Assembly (NCBI GenBank): GCA_027922465.2
Contig: BQMF02000366.1
Coordinates: forward strand, 248,001-312,000
Length of the DNA: 64,000 nucleotides
Reading direction: 5' to 3'
Origin: Turritopsis dohrnii
Taxonomy: Eukaryota; Cnidaria; Hydrozoa; Anthoathecata; Oceaniidae
Below are positions 22,469 through 34,136 of this stretch, in pieces. A program made the translations under genes and the position numbers. Numbering within the stretch: the first letter of the stretch is position 1; the number at the start of each line of letters is the position of its first letter. Below the pieces are notes generated by a model. That model was not told the DNA's origin. It searched no databases and saw only the letters and a program-made list of their open reading frames with translations.

Positions 22469-23024
22469 CCTTTTCCGAATTTCTGTTTAAACACCGTGTT
22501 ATAGCCTAGCCTCTAAGTTTCGCCTCTTTTCAAACTCTAACTTACTTGTAATTAGTCCACTGGTGAATTGAAATAACAATTGGCTATTACTTAAGGCTGA
22601 AATACATTATCATTTAAATGGATCAGTTTAATTTTTTTTATGACGATTTTGCCCACTGGGACTTCATTTCTATTTAATTTGCCATGTGAGTATGTTCATG
22701 TGTCAAATTGCAACCATTACATTTAAACGGTGAAAGCACTTACAAATATGTTTGAACAAATCAGGCTAAGCCCGACCCTTACCCTCACTAACCCAGACAC
22801 ATTTCACAAGGTCTACACCGTAAAGTCTAATGGTTGCAATTTGACACACGAACCATATGATGTATCACGTTTCCTTTTATTTAAAAAAAATTTAAACTGA
22901 TCATTTAAATGATAATGTATTTCAGACTTTACTGGAAACATTATAAAATTAGAAAAACAATAAAAAACAGAAACGAGGCGAAACTTGGTATTAACGCGGC
23001 ATTTAAACAGAAATTCGGGAAAGG
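22469..23024. mobile_element. MITE of the 17772 family, interrupted by a second MITE
   Basis: The outer ends are CCTTTTCCGAATTTCTG and its near reverse complement. After removal of the inner element (22595-22927) about 220 bases remain, and these align with the 209-bp copy at 17772-17980 across the break (CTATTACTTAA / ACATTAT). It ends 49 bases from the transposase stop codon. Confidence 0.7.
22595..22927. mobile_element. Inner 333-bp MITE (GGCTGAAATACATTATC)
   Basis: The ends read G(G/T)CTGAAATACATTATCATT in inverted orientation. A second inner inverted pair (TGTCAAATTGCAACCATTA and its complement) lies inside. Flanks TTAA and TTTA suggest a 4-base target duplication now differing by one base. 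Confidence 0.65.
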
Positions 23025-23072
23025 TGTATAGGTTAACTATAAAGTATGGCGTATCAACATAAAAAAGTACGT

Positions 23073-26000
23073 CTATTCGTTTAAGTCAACATCAGAATCA
23101 TCAGATGAACTGTCGGTGAAGTAACAGACGTCAAAGTCATCATCTAGTTCTTTGTTTAGCGCACCTTTAAACAATTCAGTCACCTCTTGTAGGATCGAAT
23201 CTTGTTCACTTAACTTCGAGTGAATAAATACTTTCATCGGACCCTCAATGTGACCCAACAACTCAGAAAGCATTGCAGATGATTCCTGAAAGTATTTTTT
23301 GGTGTTATCCATTTCTGAATATACCAGTGACTGTTCTTCAATCGCACGACATTTACGAATATAACTCTGTATCAGGCTAGCTTTGATAGTGGCTGGAACA
23401 TTTAATGTAGAGGTTTCCTAAATATTAATGATATGAAAAAGTACTGTTAGAAATAAATTTTGTACCACATTTTCCTTTCAGTCTGAACTATCTTACATGT
23501 GGTGTCAAAACATCCAAATATATTTGTGCATTAACATCTAGCACGTCCTTGTACGATATGATACGCGGGGAAGTTACACACTGCTTTCTGTCCTCGTTTA
23601 AGCATTCAACAAGGGACTTCATTTCGCTACATATCCTATTGATCTGCTTAGACACCCTCGCACAAATTGATGAACCATCTATGAAAGAAAAGGCTATGGC
23701 TAATGTAATTTAGAAAAACATCAAACTGTTGTTTTCGAACAAAATCTCAAAATATTGTGAGTATATTGAAAATCATTTAAAAGGAACCTGCATATCTTTT
23801 CTTTAACGATAAAAGCATCATTCTCTCTGACGCTCTGCAATGCAAAGTTTCCAAGACTTGCTTAATGTTTCGTTCAAGAAACTTGTGATGTTGCACTTGG
23901 TAATTTCGAGAACTTGCTTTCCACCGCGATGTTACACCTTGGTTGCGCTCAAAGACCAAAAGAGATGCTTCACATCTATGTAATATACAAGAGACATCAA
24001 TTTATTGGACAGCAATGTTTATAAGACATATTAAGTGATGCTTTATAAAATGACAATGGCCATTTTCTATACCGTCTTATTTTCGATTTACGTTTAGCAA
24101 TGTCAGTAATGTTTCCACTTATTGCCAACAACGATGTTTCCTTATAAAATTGTTTTAAATGATTATAGTAAGTCCATTCCCAACCATCGTCTAAAATATA
24201 CAAAATTTTGGATTGGATTTGCAATGACACAGTCATGGAATTGTTTCACAAAATTTCACACCTTGAGTAATAACATATTTCCATTTCACTTTTGACTCTT
24301 CTTCGTTTTTCCATGCCCTCAACAAATCATCAGTTACGCAGACTAGTGCATCAAAATGAACATAATAACATGCATAATGACAGTTATAGATAATAAAACA
24401 GATAATGGAATATTCTTACCATCAAGCCCAGTAGACAATGATCCTATTTCTTCTACGCTGGTTTGATATATGGCATTTGCCTTTTGGTACCAACTAACAA
24501 GAGTTTTCCCTAAAAAGAAACTTTTTCATTATCATAAAGATACAATTTGCCAAGAAAACTGTATTGACTTTCTAAAATTATAATAATGAAAGGTAAAAAT
24601 GAATGGACCCATACCTATTGTTAAAACTTTAGTCTTTTTAAAATGGTTCAACGCATCACACAAAAAATCAGTGCGGTGAGCAGGAGTCATTTCTTTCGTT
24701 ATTTTTGAAAATGACCGCAAATAAGACCATAATCTTTCCATTAGTTCCCCATCCATGAGCCCAAAGCCATTCAATCGGCGGATAGAGTTCTCTACCTGAA
24801 GTCAAAGCATTTTATCTTTATTGCAAAACTATCAAATCATAGCTATTTAAAATAACCGTAATACACACCTGACAATCACCTTTGTGGCCATAAGAATGAA
24901 AAACTGGAATTCCAAGTGTAAAAGATGAATAGTTGTCTAAAGTGCCCTTTTTCTGAAATTAGAAGAGGAAATCATGCATTACAAAATAATGAATTTCAAA
25001 TATAAAATCTATCGTATTTCCATCATATAATATAATGTATAGAGTGTAGCTACTGCCGCAAGGAAAATCTTGATGGTCACTTACTTTTAAGATAATTGTC
25101 TCGTATGTCATGTCATGTTAGCTGTTTATGTCAACATCAGTCAGTCAGTGGAAAACAAGAAAGGCTTTGACTATGAAACAAATATTTAAGACGTTTTGAG
25201 AATAGCGCATCAGAGAAATAGAACTAACAGTTTTTATACCATGAGATGTCTTTTCAGAACACAAGCAATATCGTAAATAACATGAGCATTGATATTTTTT
25301 CCAGAAATTTCTCTCTGAATCTGATTCATCATCATTACACTGTATCCCAATCTTCAAGGAAAAAGAAATATAGAAACTGATAATGCTAGGTGCATACTTT
25401 AAACAAGAAAAGATAATTATATGGGTTCACTTTACAGTAAACCACAAACCAGGTACCTTTCTCCATTTCGCATGTTAAGAAAACACTTTGGAATTTCATG
25501 TCTACAAGATACACCAAAAACACCAGTCACACTCAATTTGGTATTCTTTCTTTTAGATCGAATGTGATTTGCAGCCTGAAAGTTGTTGCAATCCTAAGAA
25601 TGGATAAACATCTTTTACAGCAAATCAATAATTTTGACATGCATATTGAGAGCAATCAAAACTTGCAGCCTTACCTTGTCTAAATGTTTATCATCATAAG
25701 AAGCCATAAATTCTGTAACTTCTTCATCAGGAATGAATAATTTTCGGTCATCAGATGCTGACACAGTAGAATTAGATGCTGCATTTTTCAAAACAAGTCC
25801 AAAGTTTGCATCCATACAATAATATACATTTCCATTATCCTGAATTCAAATTTCAGTTCAGAATGCACTTCTCATTCATAAAACAATCAGACCTTTATAA
25901 AATATCAGGGAAATTTGAAGATATTTATGCTAACCTTTGGGCAAGCAGGGCAGATGTAATCATTCCCAGCAGCTTTCGAGACCCATATCTCTTTTAGGTG

Positions 26001-27721
26001 ACGTTGAAACAGTCGATATTGATCAAGGGAATCAGTTTGAATAAAGCGTGTAAAAACCCTTTTCTAAGAACGAATATTTAACAAGAATACAAAAAATACC
26101 TGAGCAAGAAAATTCTAACATTAGATGTGTCAAGAACATTCATTAATCACTGACAGCATAAACTACCATTCCATAAGGAAAAATAACCATACATATAACA
26201 AGTATAATTTAATCACAACATACCAATGAAGAGTTATGCACACCAGTTTTCCATGACAATCCATCTATGAATGACGTGAAAGAGATTTTTCCTTCAAACT
26301 GCAACGAAACCAGTGTGTCAAGGAGGCGCATTGAAACAGCTGTCGATGGTTTGGTTGGTGTTGATGGCCACAGATCATACTTAACAAGTGTTGCCATTTC
26401 TGATTCACATGCACAAAAACAAATATCTGTCTGTTTGATAACACCTAAAGGAAAGACACAAAATTACAATTAGAGAAACATCTCTCCAAAAGAAGTGCTC
26501 CTTTGACAAATAAATCTTTTAGAGCTGTACGCTATATGAATGAGACACTAATTATGAAAATTTTTAATTGTTTCACTTCCTCAATGCAACCTGTGTCACT
26601 TGATAATGGTTTATAAAATTTACCTGTTTCAGAGACAATAGTAATTGAACGCCAGTAACCTTTGCTGCATATAGAAAAATGTGGACTTGTCAATCTGCTC
26701 TGAAAGCTGTACGGTTCAACTATGAAGTTAGCCTATGAGAGTTAACAAACTAGTTGAAATGATCTGATGGCATGATTTCGTAACAGTGATTTAAAAGTAC
26801 TTCAATAGACATATGATAATTTTGTAATTTTCAAGAGCATAACCTGAGAGAAATGTTTTTGTTGAGTAAAGGATGAACTTAAGCCATTGACATTTACCAA
26901 ATTGTTTAATCAAATATGCCATTTTTTTTAAAAAAAAATTGTCCTTCTTAATCGTGTTGGAGTATTCACCAAATTGTTTGGGAAGAAACAAACACACATG
27001 TCTCAGGAAAAGTTCTTAACTTCCTGGATAGGACATAGTATAAAAATAAAAGTAGAATGTCTCACTAAGAGAAAACATCTACACTTGATATTTTAGGTGG
27101 CAAAAAGTTTTCACTATGTGTTCATAGAAGGGGCATAAGATCAAAAGAATTTTTTGATCATTTTAACATCTAATTAATTTTAATATCTTATTTATTATGA
27201 TAATTTGTTGTTTTTGGAGAACAGAAGTGAAGTATACATACCGTCAATTGAATGGCTTCATGAAATGGAAAGTTTGAGTGTGCTTGATCCGCACATTCTT
27301 CACAGTATGTGGATAATGGGCCACAATCATAACAGCAAATGCAAGCATCTTGAAAACCATTACCACAAATTATGCAATTACATGCGAGGAGCATTTCATA
27401 TTTTGATGCATATTTCTGACATATAGATTCTTGCTCAACTTCCCAGGAACCAAGCTCCTTCTCCTTAATCAATTCATATCCACGTTTTTTTACTGTATTA
27501 CCACTTACCAAATATTCTAATATATTGTGCTCTTCACAATCAAATTCTATTGCTCCAGTGGAACACGAAGTGCTTGGAATATCTGAAGCAACTTCAGAGG
27601 CCCCTGAATTTAATGTGGCAGGAGAATGAGAGCTCAAAGATTTATAAAAGGTTTTGGTTTTACCATGACGAAGAGTTGAACGTACTACTCTTGCACCTTT
27701 TTTTGACTTTCCAAATGGCAT
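23073..27721 (-). CDS. KDZ transposase, 873 aa, 15 exons, intact
   Basis: The exons, read on the minus strand, are 27242-27721, 26624-26732, 26224-26444, 25935-26063, 25675-25839, 25457-25593, 25240-25351, 24869-24952, 24615-24795, 24420-24509, 24262-24342, 24073-24190, 23788-23975, 23497-23678 and 23073-23417. All introns are GT-AG, every phase fits and the only stop is the final TAG. Residues ~114-155 form a Cys/His cluster (CNCIICG, CICCYDCG, CEECADQAH) of the CxC zinc type found in KDZ proteins. KDZ signatures follow: LVKYDLWPSTPTKPSTA, CPACP, MDANFGLV (candidate catalytic Asp323), a CRHEIPKCFLNM block, YDIACVLKRHL (Asp441), PVFHSYGHKGDCQ (~467-479) and GFGLMDGELMERLWSYLR (Glu496/Glu499). 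The C terminus is acidic. Role: cut-and-paste transposase of the surrounding element. A 5' UTR exon may lie near the right TIR, 3 kb upstream. Nothing in the frame suggests decay. Confidence 0.93.
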
Positions 27722-30700
27722 CGTCTACGATTAAAATGTTCCTATAATAACAATTACTCATCAAATAATACTTTGCAAAGTTTCCATGCATTAGATATCA
27801 TTGCAATAATAACTGAGCAGGGAACACTAATTTTCTCTATCATTCCAAACCATGGGAGATAAAGATTAGATCATAGCTAGTTTTGCCATATAAAACATAA
27901 AAAAATATGCAGTAATAACAAACAAGCATTAATTCAGAAATAAAATCTCCAGAATTGTACTTCCCACCCTAACATATCAATGGCTACTTTTATTTTTATT
28001 ATTTCTTCCATTACAGTTTTTACTTGTTTTATAATTTCTAAGCAATAAATGTTTATATATAAAATATTTTGTGCACTATATGATTTCTTACAAGGCGGCG
28101 TCGCTTGCCACCCATGTTCAGCCTGCGTTGTTTCACCCAAAGAGTTCAGGAAAAATAAAATTCAAGGAAAAGTTAATGATGTCATAGAGCCCCTGACCCC
28201 AAAAGTTTTTCCCGACATTTTCCCAATTTTAGTTTAGGAAACAATGTGTTTAAATCCTGTAAAAAATGTTTGAAATGATTGTAAACTTTTCTTAAAAATT
28301 ATACACCCAAATGAAAAAAGCCAATTGCTCTGTCTTTATAACTCTTCTTCCTTTTCTCATCCCTCTCATCTGTCTTTATAACTGTTCTTCCTTTTCTCAA
28401 CTTGTAGCTTTCTGCCTAGTAGTGGCTTCGGACTTGCAGGGAGCAACTCATTTAAAAAAAAAAAAAAAGGTGACAAACCTGAATCTATTTTCCTAAGATA
28501 AATTAGTTTTTAGGTGTTTACTCGACCCAGGAGCTGAACCGCATAAAAACACACAAATAACTTTGCCCTGTAGAAACCAAGCATCAAAATAATAAATAAC
28601 TTGAACGATTACCTATAGTCTGTTCAAAAAATATGTGCACTAATTTCAGTTACCATGAGGAAACCAGATTTAACAAATTACATAAATTCCCTTGAGCCTG
28701 GTTTTTATATAAAAGCTGAAATCAGTGCATATAATTTATGAACAGACTTTAGTTTTAACCAAAAACATAAATGCATGCGTGTAGCCTTGTGTAAAAAATT
28801 TTTTACGGTTTCAAAATTACTTTCAAAACTGGAGACGTGAAACACAACCAAACATTGAAACACTTAAAATGCTATACTATTGATGGAAAACACATTTAAG
28901 ATGAAAAGTAAATTTTACAAAATGCAAACAAAAACATAACTCAAAACTAACTATATATAAACGCATGTGCGTCAGGTTCTAATCTAGAATGGAAGGGCAG
29001 TGCCCGGCAGAAGGAAAAAGGGAGCATGATGAACATCCAAAGGGCACTTCAGGCCTTAGGAAAAGGGCAACCTGAGCTTTATTTCGGTGGGTTAAACCTG
29101 TGATCCCCCTATACAAGAGTGCTTTTTGAAGTTTTTAAAGCGAAATAAATTTAAAAAAAAAAGAACATAGTAAAGAAGTACTCATCTATTATTTACTATG
29201 TAATGTAGATGTTGAACTGAAATAACAAGATATTTACAAATAATGTCAGTGGGAGTGCTACACATAGAGGGCAGCGTCCGATCAACGGACGCTTTTTCGG
29301 CCTAGATTAGACCCTGTGCATACAGGATATATCGTGTGTAAAAACATTTAATAGGTTCACTAACACTGGAGCTAAACCAAATAAAGGTTTTCTAAAATAT
29401 TTTTTACTCTGAAAACGGCCAGTGACGGAAATCATGTTTTCAATATTCAGAGGATTTAACATTATAAACAAATAGCAATATAACACAGAACTATATGTAT
29501 ACTCAGGCATACAAAAGGAAAATTAGCAGTATTAAATTAATTGAAACAAATCGATACCCTCCAACTGTTCTTTTGTGTCAAAGTTATGTTGGACAGAATT
29601 TTCAAAATAAATAACCAGCCATAAACATAATTCATGATTTTAAACCATGAGTTTAATCTCTTCATTGTTATTATAGTTTTTATATATTTCGTTTGTCTAA
29701 AAGAAAAAAGATTTCAAATATATGATACAGAAAATGATATATACATGACGACATTGAAAGAAAAACAAAACAAACTAAAACAAAGCTCGAGAACGCCTTA
29801 CCTTAAAAATAAGAATAAAAAAAACCAACAAAATTAATGATAGAATTTGTATATATAGCTAAAGATTGGAGTCCAACATCAACCTGTAATTGTGTGTGAG
29901 TCTGAGTCTCAAGCAGCAAATTAACAATAAGAACATTATAAAAAAAGTCAGACATGAGTGATGAGATGAGGCAGGGCAATATTGGGCAAGTGAGAGCTTA
30001 GATTTTCATGGAAAGAGCCAGCCATAACACATTTGTGAGCTTCTTCATAGCTCTTGCAAATGAAAACATTCACATCTGGGGAACCATTTTTATTCAAATC
30101 CTACTACCTTGGCTAACTCATCATAACACACAGCAATAATAAACAACCTTTTTATTCTTCATTCAGCTACCCATCACTGTGTTCTAACTAAAATACATAT
30201 TAGTTTAAATGTAGTTTTGACTACAAACAAAAAAGATATCTTTACTTTAGATACTACACACCATAAGTAAACAACATCGCTCATTCTTAATCATCATAAT
30301 ATACTTAATTTAAATGACGCACGAAAACAAGAAAACAAAGATTTGTAAAGTGTTTGTGATTTAAAAGCAAAAATGTAAACATCCATCATAGATGAGAGAT
30401 AAGAATTATATATAAGTATAAGTGGAATATTTAATTCAAGGTCAAAATAGTTAAATTGCTCAGGCAGCAGCAGAGAGGAGAACAACAACAAAACATATAT
30501 CACTGAATGAATGGAAGTATAACTGGATGGATAATTAATCCAAAAAGCTCTTGCAAATATAGATGCTGTCATTAAAACAAAGTTTACAAACACAAGAATT
30601 TGTTGCCCTTTTGTCAAATCAATCAATTCATCTATGCCTATATTTTCCTTCTTTTAAATTTAATTTTGTTTGCCAAAAAAGCACATGTATGTGCGTTGCC

Positions 30701-30786
30701 ATTTTAAAATGCTTCCCGCGTTGTACTTTTTGTTGGTGCGGGATGATGAGACAGGTTTAAATTTACAGGAGAAATGAACTGCTTAC
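27722..30786. other. Transposase 5' region, no gene recognised
   Basis: Three kilobases between the transposase start codon and the right TIR. I see AT-rich sequence, a 40-bp tandem pair near 28330-28400 (TGTCTTTATAACT...TTCCTTTTCTCA), one MITE (28617-28748) and a perfect small hairpin at 29273-29292 (AGCGTCCG/CGGACGCT) followed by T5. It probably holds a 5' UTR intron of the transposase gene; that is inference from the promoter-like position of the left TIR. Confidence 0.5.
28617..28748. mobile_element. 132-bp MITE (AGTCTGTTCA)
   Basis: The ends AGTCTGTTCAAAAAATATGT and the reverse complement of the right end agree over about 30 bases with a few differences, including the inner GCACTAATTTCAG. 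A short hairpin-type element without coding capacity. Confidence 0.65.
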
Positions 30787-30906
30787 GATTTTTATCGCAC
30801 TCCGCTATCTATGGAGCTATGGAGCATAAGCGTAAACCAATAATTATCGATCTCCGCTAGCCAGCGTATTCCGATAGATATCGTTTACAGCTTACCGAAT
30901 AGGGTG
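30787..30906 (-). repeat. Right terminal inverted repeat of the KDZ element
   Basis: Reverse complement of 9621-9740 with about 90% or better identity by eye. The outermost bases CCGAATAGGGTG end at 30906. The next base begins a fragment of an integrase gene, so this end has a sharp boundary with foreign coding sequence. Confidence 0.85.
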
Positions 30907-30907
30907 A

Positions 30908-31276
30908 ATGGTAATCGGTAACTCATTGCACTTAGAATGCGCATGGTTCGTATTCTCTGCTTTAATTCAACACGAACTTGACGAAGTTATGAAACTTTGG
31001 AACTCACATTACATCCGCCGATCTAGACATGATACTATCCCAGGCCGACCTGAGGAACTCTTTTTTCTCCCTGAATTACGTGGATATCTTAACTGTAAGC
31101 GTGCAGTAAGCGTAGAACAAGTAAACCAGGTCTTAACAGAGAACGACTTTCTCGATTGGGCGGAGGATGCAATAGAAGAACATGATGAAGAACTAAGTGA
31201 ATATTTTATCTATCTTGTTAACGAGCTAAATCTTATTCACCCGCCTAACAATTGGAATAGTGGTAGAAATTTATAA
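30908..31276 (+). pseudogene. 3' fragment of an RVE-type integrase gene
   Basis: A 122-codon frame starts two bases after the KDZ TIR; a TGA at 30905-30907 closes the frame upstream. The pattern LECAWFVFSALIQHELDEV, LWNSHYIRRSRHDT, GRPEELFFLPEL matches the C-terminal part of the animal 'integrase core' proteins (RVE/DDE type) common in cnidarians and fish. The catalytic part is absent. I found no matching upstream portion beyond the left TIR at 9620, so either the other half was lost or the two sides were never contiguous. It is convergent with the HECT gene. Confidence 0.65.
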
Positions 31277-31844
31277 TTAGAACTCATATCACATGCTGTT
31301 TAAAGATAGTGGAAAGTATTTCGTGGTACGTTGCGGGAATTGAAGATGAATAGGAAAAGTTTATAAAGCAACGAAATCGTCTTTTTTAACAAAACAAAAG
31401 AAACGTCATAAGTATAGCACAACAACAAACAACTCAACTTGTAGGATAAAATTATCTTATGAGCTATAAAAAGTGACTTGTTATTGTATTATACATCAGA
31501 ATTAGTTTTTCACTTTAGGAGACTGATAAAATGTGGATCTTAACCAATAACAAAACTCAACTTTTGTAGTAGAAATTTCGTCACTCATAGCTATTTTTAC
31601 AGAATTTACTTTTATGATTTAGGGCCAAAATTTCTTTTACAAAAATATCTCCCCTTAAAGTATATACATACAGGCTTATAAAAGATCAACTTAAGCAAAC
31701 AAAAATATCAAGTGGAAGTACAAACAACACAAAATGGTAACAAAATCCAAGCTTATTTTCAAAAAAAGAAACTAAAAATGTACTTAGTGAAATAACATAA
31801 GTAAAAATATCATTCAGATAAGTTTGAAGAAATATAAACAATGT
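31277..31844. other. Convergent 3' spacer, nothing recognised
   Basis: AT-rich sequence between the ends of the integrase fragment and the HECT gene. It is likely to contain their polyadenylation regions. No open frame or repeat of note. Confidence 0.5.
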
Positions 31845-33986
31845 TTAAACTTTCCCAAACCAAGGAGCCATAAGTATATCCTCTATCAAGTTGAGTTTGA
31901 ACTGCTGGCTGGAGCATGTATATCTGTCATTCACAGGGAACACCAATGTTCTTGTACATGTATCTGCAGTGACACGCCTACCAGAAATATCATTTGTTGG
32001 TGTTGAGTGAACAAAACAAATGATTCCTGTGTTCATAATTGAAGGAGTAACAAACTTTGAACCAGTACAAAATCTAACAATATCTTCTGGAGTAAATGGT
32101 TTGGAAATTGTAATTTCATTTCCATCAGCTTCCAAATCTAGATCAATCACATTCATCCTGGATGCTTCTTCAAGCTGCAAACTCTTAAGCATGTTTGTAA
32201 AATTGTAGTAAATATCCTCCTCTAATTCTTTTTTATTTCTGTTAACTAAGTCAGTTTCATCAGTTACACTTGAATAAATAACTTTACCAATCAAGCAATT
32301 CACTTCCTCCCATGTTTGGACTTGACACATTTCTAGTTCTTTCACTGCTTCCTGATAATGTTCTTTCATTAAGTCAATAACCCCAAGAATTTCCATACCT
32401 TTCTTCACTTCATTCAGTTCCTGAAGACAAATCGATATCGAACAGTGATATGCAATGTTTGCGATCAGATTCCATTTGTCTGAAAATGACACTGAACTTT
32501 TGGTAACACCACAATCAAAACGTTCGGGTAAATTGTTCAGTTCCTCTGAGAATAATGCTTCATTTTCACATTGAGATAGTTGTTGTAATTTTTCCTGCAA
32601 CTCAAAATTAGGCACATCTCCAATATCAGGCTTTACTGAAGGTCCATCTAATAGGTATGATGCAACAGCTGGCATAAGGTTTCGAGGGCCTGGACAGCCT
32701 TGCAGAAGGGATAGGGCAATGAGTATCCCAAACCGATAGAAATCCCCATTTGATACCTTTTCAATATCATGCAAAAATGTGAATGATGAATTCCCTTGCA
32801 TTATAAACCTTGGAGCATCTTCAAACAGAAGAGAAAAAAATTCTTGCAAAGGTCCTCCCTCATCTACTGCTTCTTCACCAATGAATTGGACTTTAATAGG
32901 CTTAATACCTTTTAAGAAAAAACGTTGCAATTTTTCGTTTGTATCCTGCCATACCTTACGCCGACGAATAACTAGTTTATACTTATCATCAGGGTCACTT
33001 GTAAAAATATTCTGCAATTTCTTCAACCCGTTATAGAAATTCGATTTCAAAGTGCTATCTGAACAAGTTGGAACACTGTCATTGACTATTGATCCTTCAC
33101 TAAATGTATTGAAACTTGAAGCATGCAATGAAGAAGTTGAGGCTTGGTTTGTAGAAAAATCCTGGTTATCAGGAGGTTGACTTACTGTTTCCAAGTTACT
33201 ATCTACATCCACAATAGAATCTGACAGGATATTGTCTGCTTCAAAGTAATCTGGAATAGACATTTGATAGGGTAATGGTGGAGGTTGACAGTCACTGTCA
33301 TCAAGATAACCGAGTTTAATGTCATCACTACTCTTGTGCATATCACCTTCGAACTGTGATGCCATACACAAGTAGAATATTATTTGAGAGTATGGTTTGC
33401 ACAGTTTCTTATTTATAATCCTGTAGTCTAAAAGGTTTTGGCTCCTCAGATAGTGGAACTCCCGGCAAGCATATAACCTCTTTTCCATCCGGATATAACA
33501 AGGAGTACTCCTCTAATTTGCAAAACGTTTGGTCATGAGATGCATGCTTCTTATCTATCGAAGCTAACTTTAATTCGGTAGAAGAACACTTTTCAAAAAC
33601 CTTTGGCAGTTTTTTTCCACGTACAGGCTTCAAATTACCAAAATCATCCCTAGTCATGATACAAACATTCACAAGAACTGACTTTTTACAATCAGCATTA
33701 CCACCAGAGCTGCGAGGCTTTGAACTTTGATTGGATTTAGGTTTCTTGAAATGTGATACAAGTTGTTTACGTTTTTCGTGTCCTGGTATTCTGAAAGTTT
33801 ATAAGGTCTTTTTTCAGCTTTCATCGGTGCATCACCGACAACGTCAGTATTATTCGTTACTAATATATTTGAGCTACTTGAATGGTCAGATTCAACCTTT
33901 CTACCGCATCTAAAGCAAAATCTATCCTCACTTTCCAGCGAAAAACCACAACCGTGACAAAACACACCACAGCTCCTGTTCGCCAT
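31845..33986 (-). pseudogene. Zinc-ribbon / HECT E3 ubiquitin ligase, two frameshifts
   Basis: A single-exon frame from ATG 33986 to 31845 spans 714 codons with two apparent frame changes, near 33780 (one base missing) and near 33415 (one base extra); they cancel. The N terminus is a zinc ribbon (CHGCGF...CFRCGR). A middle domain follows (NLKPVRGKKLPKVF, YSLLYPDGKEV, then after the second shift KPYSQIIFYLC). The C-terminal ~330 residues are a HECT domain: IKVQFIGEEAVDEGGPLQEF starts the N lobe, and the C lobe ends with RRVTADTCTRTLVFP, whose Cys is in the place of the catalytic thioester cysteine. G2E3-like HECT genes of this layout are multiplied in cnidarians and fish. If the shifts are real the gene is broken or uses small introns (a 54-base intron ending ataccag could mend the first). 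If they are base-calling errors it is intact. Confidence 0.75.
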
Positions 33987-34019
33987 ATTTATTTATTATC
34001 CTTGCAAAATTACGGCTCC

Positions 34020-34135
34020 GAAAGAATTTTCAATTTTAATTTCTTGATTTTGATTTTGAAATTTTTTTCTCGATTTTGAATATTTTTTTTACGATTTTGA
34101 AAATCTTTTTCTTGATTTTGAAATTTTTTTCTCGA
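34020..34135. repeat. TTGATTTTGAAATTTTTTTCTC tandem repeat
   Basis: Five imperfect ~25-base units of (C)TTGATTTTGAAA(A)TTTTTTTCTCGA directly upstream of the HECT start codon. Simple low-complexity expansion. Confidence 0.7.
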
Positions 34136-34136
34136 T

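Larger units (their letters stand above)
9621..30906. mobile_element. Candidate 21.3-kb KDZ transposon with three genes
   Basis: 9621-9740 and 30787-30906 are inverted repeats of ~120 bp, both starting CACCCTATTCGG at the outer edge, with only a few differences. Between them lie exactly three well-formed genes: a pseudokinase reading inward from the left end, then a homeodomain-like/chromodomain gene and a KDZ transposase on the opposite strand. KDZ (Kyakuja-Dileera-Zisupton) transposases are a known eukaryotic DDE-type class whose elements can be large, so transposase plus long TIRs argue for one element. Against certainty: the bases just outside (TTTTCTAC left, AATGGTAA right) give no target duplication. 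The insertion may therefore have been rearranged or the true ends may differ. Smaller TIR elements have inserted into its introns and spacers. Confidence 0.65.

Noticed and set aside
9611..30916. An 8-bp target duplication for the KDZ element
   Set aside because: Flanks TTTTCTAC and AATGGTAA do not match in any register I tried.
33745..33795. A 26-base intron (gtaaac...tttcaag) to mend the first HECT frameshift
   Set aside because: Too short for a spliceosomal intron. A frame shift or a ~54-base intron fits the protein pattern better.
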